From: Aristolochia californica
Taxonomy: Eukaryota > Streptophyta > Magnoliopsida > Piperales > Aristolochiaceae
Direction: 5' to 3'
Length of the DNA stretch: 64,000 nucleotides
Assembly: GCA_029961685.1 (NCBI GenBank)
Contig: JARWKL010000015.1
Coordinates: 25,761,220 to 25,825,219, forward strand
Under the pieces are notes generated by a model. That model was given only the letters and a program-made list of their open reading frames with translations, searched no databases and was not told where the DNA came from. Both the position numbers and the translations under genes were made by a program. Shown here piece after piece: positions 20,937 through 31,800 of this stretch; position 1 is the stretch's first letter; the number at the start of each line of letters is the position of its first letter.

Positions 20937-21110
20937 GGTGGCATCGTGCCGAACCGGTTTGCTAGCGGCTCAAGCTCGGGTCGATTCAATTTACCTAAAT
21001 TTTGAACTGAATTCGAGATCCAGGTTTAAGTTAATGACCCAAACTCGATCAAATCATGGTTTGGTTCGAAAGCTCATGGGTGACTTGTAAATTTAACAAA
21101 CAGCCCGGAA
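20937..21110 (+). mobile_element. Left end of a second hAT-like element of the same family
   Basis: AAGGTGGCATCGTGCCGAAC, GGCTCAAGCTCGGGTCGATT and AAACTCGATCAAATCATGGT align in order with the left subterminal region of the element at 9450. No matching right end (GATGCCACC..) was found in the next kilobases, so the copy is truncated or extends into unrecognised sequence. Confidence 0.65.
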
Positions 21111-22084
21111 TTCAAAGAGTCAAGGAGTCGGGAAACAGGAAAAGAGCACCACGGGAGCAGGGGTTTCATCCTCTCTTCCATTTCATCTTTGGCACTAGCG
21201 ATTCAAAATCCTCTCTTTCATTTTGTCTCAGGGTTTAGGGATCAAAAACACCATTTGTTGGGTGGCAATTCATAAAAAATGGGGGGTTTTGGGCTTCTTA
21301 TCCCTTTCGATTCCTCACTCTCGGTCTCCGTCGTCTTCGATATCTTCATCTGCGATTTCTTCATCTCTTATCTTCTTCCTCTTCGATTTCTGCATTCGAA
21401 GTTCTTCCTCATCGACGAAAGTGATGGTCCGATGGAAAAAGGTAAGTTGTTTTATCTTAATCTTCTGTTGTTGTTTTTTCGCTGCTGACCTAACACTTGA
21501 TTTTTTTTTTCATTTTTCTCTTTTGTATTCCATTTTCTACCTGGTTTCGTTCATTGAAAAAAAAAACGTAATGAATTGTTGTGGTATTGGGGTTTGGCAT
21601 TCTTCTTTGACATCAACAAAGACCAGCTCGATAGTTCAGCACTTTGCATTTTATCTCTGTATCTCCCTGTTCTCACCATCTCTTTCTCTCTATCTCTATG
21701 TCTATATCTCTATCTCTCTATCTAACTATGTATCATGTTTGACGTTATTATTTGCATGGAAGAATTATGCAGTAGTATGTATATTGGAAAGAAAAGGGGC
21801 ATTATTGTGACATTATATTCTTTTTTACTTATGTGATAGGGTTTAGGGGTCAATCTGCTTTCTCATTTTTCCTACTACAACTTTCCAAAGTCCCTCTTCT
21901 TCTCTTACTTTCTTCTCCTTTCTCTCTCTATCTCCTCCACTAAATCTAGAATGGTACAGATTTAATAGATGCTGATATTAAGTACATTATTTCACAGGTG
22001 ATAAAAGATGAATAGAGGAGCATATTTTCTCCCAATGGTGTTTCTATTTATTTTCTTTATGAGCTAAATCCATGGAGTCCTAAA
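21111..22084. other. Pyrimidine-rich non-coding sequence, no gene call
   Basis: Long T/C-rich stretches (21300-21430, 21650-21730 with TCTCTATCTC repeats) and a possible splice donor (AAAAAG/GTAAGTTG, 21440) suggest a 5' UTR-like leader, perhaps of the element whose end lies at 20937. The plus frame 21223-21810 is a Ser/Phe/Leu run without recognisable domains. Confidence 0.35.
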
Positions 22085-22748
22085 AATCAACAACTGGGAA
22101 ATTCGTTAATTCTTCTCAATCTCCGTCTATTTCGATCTTCTTTGTGTATCTATATGTTAAATCGATCACCAAAACTACCTGGTCGAAGTAGCATGGTGAA
22201 ATATGCATGGAAGTACTCTGTCGTCACCCATGGTCATGGAATCTAAGCTTCTGTATCGTCCATCGCCACCATATACTTGTCTAGGTAGGTTACTAGTCAG
22301 ACGCGTGCGTGTAGAAGGACTAACGTAATTTCTTTTGAAAACTGTGAATACATCTTCTCTATTTTAAACTATTTATGCTCTCGTGATTATCAAAACTTGA
22401 TATTTGGACAAGTGTTTTCTAGGTAAGCGAGCTCTGGCGTGTGGTGAATTTGTGCTAACTTATAGTAACGGTTAGTGTATCTAATTTCTAAAACAAAGCC
22501 GAGTGTAAGTAGTTTTTGACTTAGGAGTTTAATTCGGATCATCAAAAATTACAAAAAAACTTGATTAGCCGTAGAGTCATTCGTAGGCTTATGGACTTCT
22601 GTTCGGATGTCATCCTGGTGGAAGATGTGTGGAAACTTCGTCGAGTACTCGACGTCCAAGCTTTACTACTAGGGTAGATTTTTTGGGACATTTTGTTGTA
22701 AGAAATGATGTTATTTGAACAAGGTAGTGTAGTAATGGAGGACTTTTG
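22085..22748 (+). repeat. Isolated, truncated copy of the 828-bp satellite monomer
   Basis: About 660 bp align co-linearly with the monomers of the array that starts 4.4 kb downstream: AACTGGGAAATTCG, TCAAATCGATCACC-type block, ACCCATGGTCATGGAATC (22220s), TAGGTAAGCGAGCTCT, GAGTGTAAGTAGTTTTTGAC, TCATTCGTAGGCTTATGGAC and TAATGGAGGACTTTTG. It is in the same orientation as the array, diverges from the core monomers, and stops at GGACTTTTG, where DUF1421-like sequence begins directly. Confidence 0.9.
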
Positions 22749-22872
22749 ATTCCGTACAACATTCTCAGCTGCCCCCACAACGACAATCCACCACTTCAGC
22801 CTAAGTTGAGTGATCATACTGATGAACATGCGTATATGGCCCCACAACTTCCAAGTTATCCTCCTAAAATGT

Positions 22873-22902
22873 CCCCCCCCTGCCCCCCCCCCCCCCCCCC
22901 CC
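22873..22902 (+). repeat. Poly-C tract C8-TG-C20
   Basis: A run of 8 C, then TG, then 20 C. In the pseudogene frame it reads as poly-proline. The minus strand is an unbroken G20. Confidence 0.95.
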
Positions 22903-22938
22903 TGCTCCATAGTAACAACCACCAAGTCGATCACCTCC

Positions 22939-23237
22939 TGTTATGATCCTAGGTTATTTACTTCGTTTTCCTCTAACAAATAGATCGGTCTTTTAATATG
23001 TATTGGCTAGGTGTGTAATATTAGGTATCAGAGCGGGCACCACATTGCGAGTTCGAATCCTGGTGTGGGCGATCTCGTCGTCCCAACACGTAACAGTGGG
23101 CCAACGTTGCTAGAGTTAGGCCGCCGTGGTTGTTGACTCATAACGGTAGGAGTATTGTTATGTTCCTAGGTTATGTATTTGGCTTTACGCTACCAAATAT
23201 ATCAGTCTTTTGGTATGTATTGGCTATGTACGTAACA
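22939..23237 (+). mobile_element. TRIM-2: 299-bp miniature LTR element inside the FLOE fragment
   Basis: 82-bp terminal repeats (22939-23020 and 23156-23237) begin TGTTATG.TCCTAGGTTAT and share CAGTCTTTTGGTATGTATTGGCTA-type sequence. After the 5' repeat comes TTAGGTATCAGAGCGGGCAC, which matches the initiator tRNA-Met primer site with one extra base. CGGTAGGAG precedes the 3' repeat as a weak polypurine tract. The flanks are CCTCC (22934-22938) and CCTCT (23238-23242), a 5-bp target duplication with one change. The 135-bp interior has no coding capacity and includes GAGTTCGAATCCTGG, a B box-like string. It is unrelated in sequence to TRIM-1. Confidence 0.85.
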
Positions 23238-23723
23238 CCTCTATCCCAACAATTTTACAGACATAACAACCACATATATGAATCGTCAGGAAATCATTTT
23301 GGATCAAGGCAAGCACCATTTCAAAATGGGTATGGGCCACCACCACCTAGCCCCAATTTTAGTGACTCGTACCCTTACAATAGAACTCCCAATGGAGATT
23401 ATTTGAAACAACAAGGTCACTTTTCACCATTTGCTCTTGGTGGAAGTGGTTATTAATGGCTTCCAACTTTATAGCTTTTACCCCAAGCCATTCCCACTGC
23501 ATCTAGGGTTGGTAGTGGCTCTACAATTGGTGGAAGTGGTAATAAAGTCCCTGTAGATGATGTGGTTGATAAGGTGACAACAATGGGGTTCTCAAGGGAT
23601 CCGCTAAAGGCGACAAAGAGGAGATTGACTGAGAATGGACAGTCAGTCAACCTAAATATCATGCTGGACAAATCGATGAATGATGGGGAGGTCCAACTAC
23701 AGAAAGGTTGGTTTGGAAGGTAA

Positions 23724-24540
23724 TTGTTGATGGTACATTTGTTCATCAAATTTGTTTAGGTACAAATTTTTATCTATTGTTATTGATCCTAATCGATCCT
23801 TCAAGGCTTCACTATGTTGAGTGACATTGTTTTTGCCATACCTCCTTGATCTTGTAGAATTGCTAGTGTAGACTCCTTATAAAACCTTCCCATAAAGTTG
23901 GAAAAATAGAGGAAACATGTTTAGTGAAAATTTTGGTAGGTGACCAAATTTTGTAATGATCATGTTATATTTCAGATAAGAAAATTTCGATTCATTTTTG
24001 TTTAATGTTAAAAAGGATCTAAAAAGAAAGTAAGTGTTCGATCAAAACTTTTGAAAAAAGTAAATTAAAAATATTTAAGTGATTTTTATTAGTAATATTT
24101 TATTTTAATTTCTTGAGGTCCTTAGTATGTATATGAACATGATTGTTTGGGGTTCAAATTTGTTGAAATAAAAAAAGTGAAAGATTTTGATGTCTTATTT
24201 TAGAGGCTTTATATCGACAAATCCTGCTTTGGGTTTGGACTCCAAACAACTAGACTTCCCCTTACCAAATTAGGCAAATAAAATAAAATTAGTTAAGGGT
24301 CACTCTGAATTTGATTATTCATGTCTTTTTTCTAAGAATTGTATAATATTCATTTCATAATTTTATTATATTTCACAATGAATTTATTCTTAGGCTTATG
24401 TGTATATTATAATCTGATTTTTATATTTTGATGATTTTATAAAATTTCAAATTATTATTTATTTATTTATTTACCTAATTATCCATTATACCTTGATCAG
24501 TAAATAAACAATAATATATGATAGAACGTATCCCGATCCT
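23724..24540. other. AT-rich spacer; possible 3' UTR of the FLOE fragment
   Basis: No open frame or repeat of note. It includes TTTATTTATTTATTT-like runs near 24455. Confidence 0.5.
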
Positions 24541-25057
24541 TTCATATGGGTTACAGCCCCTGAAAAGCACGTGACGGTGAGGAGGGAACCGAGCGAAGGC
24601 AACATCGACCGTCCAAGATGGACCAACAAGAGCCGGTACTCAACAAATCAAATTTCAAGGTCGTCTAGGTATCATTCATAATCTTTTCCGAGTCTGGTAC
24701 TCACGCTTCTTTTCTCTCTATCGAAATTTTCTTCGAATTTCCTTCAAGGTTCTTGGCGGTCGAACAGGGAGAGATCTTCTCATGCGGAAAAACCCCACCA
24801 CCACCCCACCTGGAAGAGCTCCCGGTGGTAGTAGTTGATAGGTATTTAATTTCTGAGTTGTCTGGCTTCGTCTCTTTATCGATTTTTTCTTCGTATTCCC
24901 TTCACGGTCGAACAGGAAGAAATCTTCTGACGCGAAAAGCCCTACCACACTACTCGGAACAGTTTTTGCAGTTAGTCTTCGACAGATTTTTAATTTCTTT
25001 CTGCCATTCGTTTCCCTTGCGGTTCGTCCCCTTCAACTCCGACGGCGATGAAGAGTG
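24541..25057 (+). promoter_or_regulatory. 5' flank and 5' UTR-like region of the RBM26/27-like fragment, with internal duplication
   Basis: GC content rises before the exon-1 ATG at 25058. A block beginning TATCGAAATTTTCTTCGAAT..GGTCGAACAGGGAGAGATCT (about 24719-24778) is repeated in diverged form about 155 bp later, TATCGATTTTTTCTTCGTAT..GGTCGAACAGGAAGAAATCT (about 24877-24927). CACGTGA (G-box core) occurs near 24569. No TATA box could be fixed. Confidence 0.5.
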
Positions 25058-27143
25058 ATGATTGGAGATATGAAATTTGAGGAATCTTCTTTAACTAGAT
25101 ATCTCGTGAAGAATCTCGAACCCTCGTAAGTGATATTCGTTCATTCTTTTCTTCCTAGTCTTTTTGGCATTTCTTGAACATTCCTTTCATATAGTTTCTT
25201 CTATTCTTTTATTGGTTCCTGGTTTTCTTTATCAAATTAGAAGTGAAACAGCGCGCTGCGGTTCTTGTTTAGTGCGTTCTTGTTTCTGTGCTTCATGGAC
25301 ATATTACTATCTCCGAATGATTGAATTAAAAATATAAAAATATAAAATAGTGGAAACAAGAATATAAGAGGACATACTGAGTCATTTAATAGAGTGATTC
25401 CCCACACCCCTTATTCCACAAGAAGCGCCTGTTTACTTGGGATTTAGCCTCTTTCTTACTCTATAACATCTTGAGTTGAAGTTCTAGGAAGTGAGGTAAT
25501 AGTGGTTAAGCTCTGAAATTTGATGTTGTATGTAGAGCGTGTTACAAGAAAATGACAGTCCTGGTTTTTGCTATCTGGCTACCTAGAGTTTGTTAATATA
25601 GTTGACATTTTTTTTCTTCTCATAATTTATATAAGTGGCGTTTTATGATTTAATTTGAGGTTGATAATTAAAATTATAGATCGATAGATAGATAGAATTA
25701 GAGGATATTACAGTTATGGATTTATGGTGAGAAAGGTCATAAGAGCAGCTTGTCTATGCTTTAGTATAGAGGGAAATGGCAGGTCCCTGTCTTATAATTT
25801 ATGACTGGTTTGGATTGCTAAATGGCAGTTACTTTAAATAAAAGTAAACCTCCAAGTCAATAAATCAAACTGTAGACCATGACATGGCCATAGGATCAGC
25901 CTCATAGTCAACATACCTTTTAAAAATATATACTATCTGAGTAAGTGGTAATGAGAATATAAGCGGTATATTATATATGCTCATAAATGAGCATGAGGTA
26001 CATTCAGTTCATAAGTAATAGTAGATTGTGTAAGACTTGTCAAGTCTAAAAGCATACCTAATTCATGGTCATATGTGTATATGTTACCTCACAAAATCTC
26101 TAATTTTTATTTGGTTGTACATTAACCAATTATAGTGGAACATGCACCAACAGAAAATACAGCGCATGGGAGATTTCATTTATTGAACTCAAATATGTGT
26201 CAAAGATTTGCACATCAGCCATAAACTAGTTATCCTGGGACATGGAATTGATGGACTTCAATTAGCCCATGCATAGTTGACTGTTTTGAAAAAAAATGCT
26301 TGTTTTTTTATATTTTCTTTTGAATAATCAACATTTTTTTTTTGAATATTCAACTCTCTACTGTGGTGTGTCTTGACATGACCTCTCACCAGACAGCCAT
26401 TGATCCAAAGGCCCAATCCGCAAATAGTTGATTTCTTGAATATGTAATAAGTGAAAGATATTTGATTATTTATTTATTTTATTTATTCGGGTTAGCTGTT
26501 ACACATTCTGGCTGAGCTCTTTATGGAGTCTCTCTCTGTTGTTAAATTCTTATTTTTATTTTTTGAAGAACAAGATGGTGACAATTGGCTATCCCTCTTC
26601 ATAGAATTGTAAATATATGGTTTCTTCTTCAACTTTATTAGCTAGTGGCTGAAAGTTTAGTCATTGTGTTTCTCTTTTCTCTCTTTGAAAATGATAATGG
26701 TGATGACTTGTAATTACAAATATTTTATTGTAAGAAAGGCATAAGAAACTTCATTTCAACATCTTTGAATACAATTGTTTTTTATGGCATCATATAATTT
26801 ACTTTTTGAGTTGCTTAAATAGCCATAAGTTAGTCTCTCGGTCTATTTGACTATAAGCATTGGATGGATGGATCAATAAATTGTCTTATTTGATGTTTGG
26901 ATAATCGAGGTAGTTCAGCCATCCAGTGCTAAAGTGGGATTCACTGCATGTGGTAATGGGTGTTGATATGGCAAGACATGATCAATATGGAAGTGAGTCC
27001 TATTTTATGTAGAAGCGCTCTTGATACTTTTCGTTTGTATTTTACAGGACAGAAACTGATCCAAGCATTGTTAAAGAAAGATAAGCCTACTAAAGAATTG
27101 GAACAACTCTGTACAGAGAATTTGGTTGACTTTCTAGGTCAAG
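25058..27143 (+). pseudogene. 5' fragment (exons 1-2) of an RBM26/27-like CCCH zinc finger gene, frameshifted and cut off by the satellite
   Basis: In the intact family this N-terminal PWI-like domain precedes CCCH zinc finger and RRM domains of nuclear RNA-binding proteins (animal RBM26/27; plant CCCH proteins such as AtC3H27). Exon 1 (25058-25125) reads MIGDMKFEESSLTRYLVKNL, then EP and a split Ser codon at a perfect donor TC/GTAAGT. Exon 2 (27048-27143) follows TTTTACAG and reads TETDP, then, one frame away, ALLKKDKPTKELEQLCTENL and VDFLGQ before CAAG/GTATCC. Between TETDP and ALLKK about eight conserved residues are missing, and the frame is shifted, so a small deletion has broken the gene. 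Satellite sequence starts 40 bp after exon 2, and no zinc finger or RRM exon is present. Confidence 0.75.
25126..27047 (+). other. Intron 1 of the RBM26/27-like fragment
   Basis: 1.9 kb of AT-rich sequence with a GT..AG frame and T-rich tracts near the acceptor. A short GATAGATAGATA run lies at 25680-25695. No nested element or gene was recognised. Confidence 0.6.
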
Positions 27144-27180
27144 GTATCCCATATCAAATCTTGTGTTATTGGTTTTATGC

Positions 27181-30100
27181 TGATTAGCCGTAGGTAATTC
27201 GTAGGCATATGGACCTCTGCTCGGATGTCATCCAGGTGGAAGATGTGTGGAAACTTCGCCGAGTATTGGACGTCCAAGCTTTACTATGAGGGTAGAGTTT
27301 TTTTGACATTTTCTTGTTGGAAACGATACAATTTGAATAAGGCAGTGTGGTAATGGAGGACTTTTGGGTTCATAGGATATTGAAATATGGATGGAGGTTC
27401 AGGAGAAACGAATCAATTTACGAGTTGGGTGAAGATCACATCAGTTGCATTGGACATTATCCCTTCCCAGTCTATGATGGTTTTATCCGTTTGATCAGTG
27501 TCCCTTTATACAATGCATACTAGGAGCAACTATGACAACCGGGAAATCCATTCGTTCTTGTGATCCTCCATCCATTTCGATCTTCTTTATGTAAGTAGAG
27601 GTCAAATCGATCACCATAACTACCTTGTCAAAGTAGCACGGTGAAGTGCTTAGTGAAGTTGGCATGACAACACTCTGGCGCCTACAATGATCATTGAACC
27701 TACAAAACAAGTGATTTACATTTGGAATGTATGCTTTATACGCCCACAAATATTCCATCTTTCTGCTTGTTTTGGCAGTCTTGGGTGGTTTTGTGGAACT
27801 ATTTGCTATTATGGTCCTCTAAAGCAATGACCCAAACTTTGTATATTTGGCATTTATACGATCTTATAACATGTGGATTATAAATATTTGTTTGCAAACA
27901 TAGGGCGTGATGGAAGTATTGGTGTCAATGTCATAACACCAAAGCCTAGTGCAAGTGGTTTCTAACTTTGGAGTTTAATTCAGATCAGTAGAAACTATGA
28001 AGAGCTTGATTATCTATAGAGTCCTTTGTATGCTAATGGACCTTTACATGGATCTTAGGGTAGTAAATGATGTCTAGTAACATCGCTAAGTACATGACGT
28101 CCAGGCTTAAGGAGGGGAGATTTTTGGGATTCTTTCTGGCAGGCAATAATGCTTTTTCAATAAGTGATGGCGATGGAGGACTTTTAGATGCATCAAAGAT
28201 AGAAAATTGGATGGAGGTTCAAATGAAATGAACAAATTTACAAAGCTGGACGAAGATATTGACATGTGCCTTAGATGTTATCCTGTTCCAGTTCACGATG
28301 GTACATCCGTTTCATTAGTGTCACTGTATAGTGCGAATACCAAGAGGAATGACAACAAATATCCTTAGCAGGGAAATTTGTTCGTTCTTCTGAATCTCCA
28401 TCTATTTCGGACTTCTTTATGTTTCTAGATGTCAAATCAGTCACCATAACTACCTAGTCCAAGTAGCATGGTGAAGTGCTTAGTTAAGTCTGCATGGTAG
28501 TACTCTGTCATCATCCATGGTCATGGAATCTTAGTTTATGTGCTGTCCATCGCCACCAGATATTTTCTAGGTACGTCACTAGTCGGACGCATGCATCTAG
28601 AAGACTTCTGTAATTTCTTTCGGAAACTCTGTTTTTTTTTCTTTTTAAACTATTTATGTACTCATGATTATAATACTGGAAATTTGGACAAGTGTTTTCA
28701 TGGTAAGTGAGTTCTTGGGTGTTGTGAATCTGTGCAAACTTTTACTAATAGTTAGTGTATCTCATTTCTAAAACAAAGGCCACGATGCGTTGTATGTACA
28801 AGTCAAAATCATAACACCAAAGCCGAGTGTATGTAGTTTTTGACTCAAGAGTTTAATTTCGATCATTAGAAATAACAAAAAATCTTGATTAGTTGGAGAG
28901 TCATTTGTGGTCTTCTGGACCTTTGCTCGGATTTCATCCTTGTAGAGAAAGTGTGCAAACTTCGTTGCGTACTTGACGTCCATTCTTTACTACGAGGGCA
29001 GATTTTTTCGGACAGGTCCTTGATGGAAACGATGCTATTTTGACAAGGCACTGTAGTAATGAAAGATTTGTTGCTGCATAAGAGATTGTAATATGGATGG
29101 AGGTTCTAAAGAAACAAATGAATTTACTTGTTGAGCGGAGATCTGGACAGTTGCATCGGACGTTATCCCTTCCCAGTTCATCGTGGTTTACATCCGTTTG
29201 ATCATTGCGGCTATATACAATGAATTCTAGGAGAAATTATGACAAAGATCCCAACTGGAAAATCCATTTGTTCTTCAGAATCTCAATCTATTTCCATCTT
29301 CTTTGTGTTTCTAGATGTCAAATCAATCACCATTACTACCTGGTTGAAGTTGCATGGTGAAGTGCTTAGTTAATTATGCATTGTGGTACTCAGTTGTGAC
29401 CCATGGTCATGGAATTTAAGTTATTGTGCCATCTGTCACCACCGGATGCTTGACTAGGTAGGTCACTAGTCGGACGCATGCGTCTTGAAAGACTTCTGTA
29501 ATTTCTTTTAGAAACTCTGAATATATCTTCTTTATTTTAAACTATTTATGTTTTCATGATTATAAAAGATGAAGTTTGGGTACGTGTTATCCAGGTAAGT
29601 GAGCTCTTGGGTGTGGTGAATCTGTGCAAACTTCAAAACCGTAACACCAAAGGTGAGTGTATGTAGTTTTTGACTTTAGGAGTTTAATTTGGATCATTAA
29701 AAATTACAAAAGAGCTTGATTAAATGTAGTGTCATTCGTAGGCTTATGGACTTCTGCTCTGATGTCATCCTGGTGGAGGAAGTGTGCAAACTTTGTTGCG
29801 TACTCGACATCCATTCTTTTCTATGGACATTTTCTTGTTGGAAACAAAGCTATTTTGACATGGCACTTGGGTAATGGAAGACTTGATGGTGCATAGGAGA
29901 CTGAAATATGGATGGAGGGTCTGAAGAAACAAATGAATTCAATAGTAGGGCGGAGATTTGGTCAGTTTCATCGGATGTTATCCCTTCCTAGTTCATGATG
30001 GTTACATCCGTTTGATCTTTGCTGCTATGTTCAATGAATTATAGGAGAAACTATGACAAAGATCCCAACCAAGAAATCCATTTGTTCTTTTGAAGCTAAA

Positions 30101-31800
30101 TCTATTACCATCTTCTTTTTGTTTCTAGATGTCAAATCGATCACCATTACTACCTCGTCGAAGTAGCATGGTGAAATGCTTAGTTATTAGGCATTGTACT
30201 CTGTTATCAGCCCTAGTCATGGAATCTAAGTTTTTTTGCCATCCATTGCCACCAGATACTTGGCTAGGTAGGTCACTAGTAGGACGCATGCATCTTGAAG
30301 AACTTCTGTAATTTATTGTAGAAACTCTGGATAGATCCGCTTTTTAAGAAATTTGGATATGTGTTATCTAGGTAACCGAGCTCTTGGGTGTGGTGAATCT
30401 GTGCAAACCTCAAAACCGTAACACCAAAGGTGAGTGTAAGTAGTTTTTGACTTTAGGAGTTTAATTTGGATCATTAGAAATTACAAAAGAGCTTGATTAT
30501 ACGTAGTGTCATTCGTAGGCTTATGGACCTCTGCTCGGATGTCATCCTGGTGGAGGTAGTGTGCAAACTTTGTAGCATACACGACTACCAAGCATTACTA
30601 TGAGGGTAGATTTTTTCGGACATTTTCTTCTTGGAAGCATTGCAATATCTACAAGGCAATGTGGTTATGGAAGACTTGTGGGTGCATAGGAGATTGAAAT
30701 ATGGATTGAGGTTCTGAAGAAACAAATGAATTTACTAGTTGGGCGGAGATCTGGACAGTTACATCGGACGTTATCACTTCCTAGTTCGTGATGGTTACAT
30801 CCGTTTGATTAGTGCCACTATATACAGTGAATTATAGGAGAAACTATGACAAAGATCCCAATTGGAAAATCCATTTGTTCTTTAGAATCTCAATCTATTT
30901 GCATCTTCTTTGTGTTTCTAGATGTCAAATCAATCACCATTACTACCTTGTTGATGTTGCATGGTGAGATGCATACTTAATTATGCATTGTAGGACTCTG
31001 TCGTGACCCATGGTCATGGAATTTAAGTTATTGTGCCATCCAATGCTGCCAGATACTTGGCTAGGTAGGTCATTAGTTGGACGCATGTGTCTTGAAGGAC
31101 TTCTGTAATTTCTTTTAGAACTTTTGAATATATCTTTTTCATTTTAAACTATTTATGTAAAAGAAAATTTGAATATATCTTTTTCATTTTCAACTATTTA
31201 TGTTCTCATGATTATAAAACCTGAAGTTTGGATAATTGTTATCGATGTAAGCGAGCTCTTAGGTGTGGTGAATCTGTGCAAACTACAAAACTGTAACACC
31301 AAAGGTGAGTGTAAGTAGTATTGACTTTAGGAGTTTAATTTGGATGATTAGAAATTACAAAAGAGCTTGATTTAACGTAGCGTCATTCATAGGCTTATGG
31401 ACCTCTCCTCGGATGTCATCTTGGTGGAGGCAGTGAGCAAACTTTACAGCGTACTCGACTTCCAAGCTTTACTACGAGGGTAGATTTTTCAGATATTTTC
31501 TGCTTGGAAACGATGCAATTTTGTAAGGCAATTTGGTTGGGGAAGACTTGTGGGTGCATAGGAGTTTGAAATATGGATTGAGGTTCTAAAGAAACAAATG
31601 AATTTACTAGTTGGGCTGAGATCTGGACAGTTGCATCGGATGTTATCCCTTCTAAGTTCGTGATGGTTACACCCTATTGATCAGTGCTGCTATGTACAGT
31701 GAATTGTAGGAGAAACTATGACAAATATCCCAACTGGAAAATCCGTTTGTTCTTCAGAATCTCAATCTATTTGCATCTTCTTTGTGTTTCTAGATGTCAA
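27181..31800 (+). repeat. Left edge of the satellite: divergent, non-dimeric monomers
   Basis: These five to six monomers carry the CTTAGTTAATTATGCATTGT and GACGCATGCGTCTTGAAGG variants together and do not alternate. The monomer at 27.9-28.8 kb has an extra block of about 70 bp (28740-28825, with TTAGTGTATCTCATTTCTAA and ACGATGCGTTGTATGTAC), part of which is also in the lone copy at 22.46 kb and absent from all later monomers. The first monomer has about 200 bp unlike the rest (27740-27950). Confidence 0.85.

Larger units (their letters stand above)
22749..23723 (+). pseudogene. DUF1421 / FLOE-type gene fragment (C-terminal half), with stops, split by TRIM-2
   Basis: FLOE proteins are plant prion-like condensate proteins; FLOE1 acts in seed hydration sensing. 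The fragment has a Pro-rich part (PPLQPKLSDHTDEHAYMAPQ, LPSYPP, then a poly-Pro tract at 22873-22902). After the TRIM it has a Tyr/Gly/Pro-rich part (NHFGSRQAPFQNGYGPPPPS, FSDSYPYNRTPNGDY), and the family's C-terminal UBA-like domain VPVDDVVDKVTTMGFSRDPL..LTENGQSVNLNIMLDK ending in QKGWFGR and a natural stop (23721-23723). Two in-frame stops interrupt it (TAA 23454-23456, TAG 23472-23474). The N-terminal half is absent: satellite sequence lies there instead. An acceptor-like TTTTACAG/ACATAAC precedes 23262. Confidence 0.8.

Noticed and set aside
21223..21810. A 195-codon plus frame as a secreted or membrane protein.
   Set aside because: It is low-complexity Ser/Phe/Leu sequence from pyrimidine-rich DNA, with a likely splice donor inside and no recognisable family.
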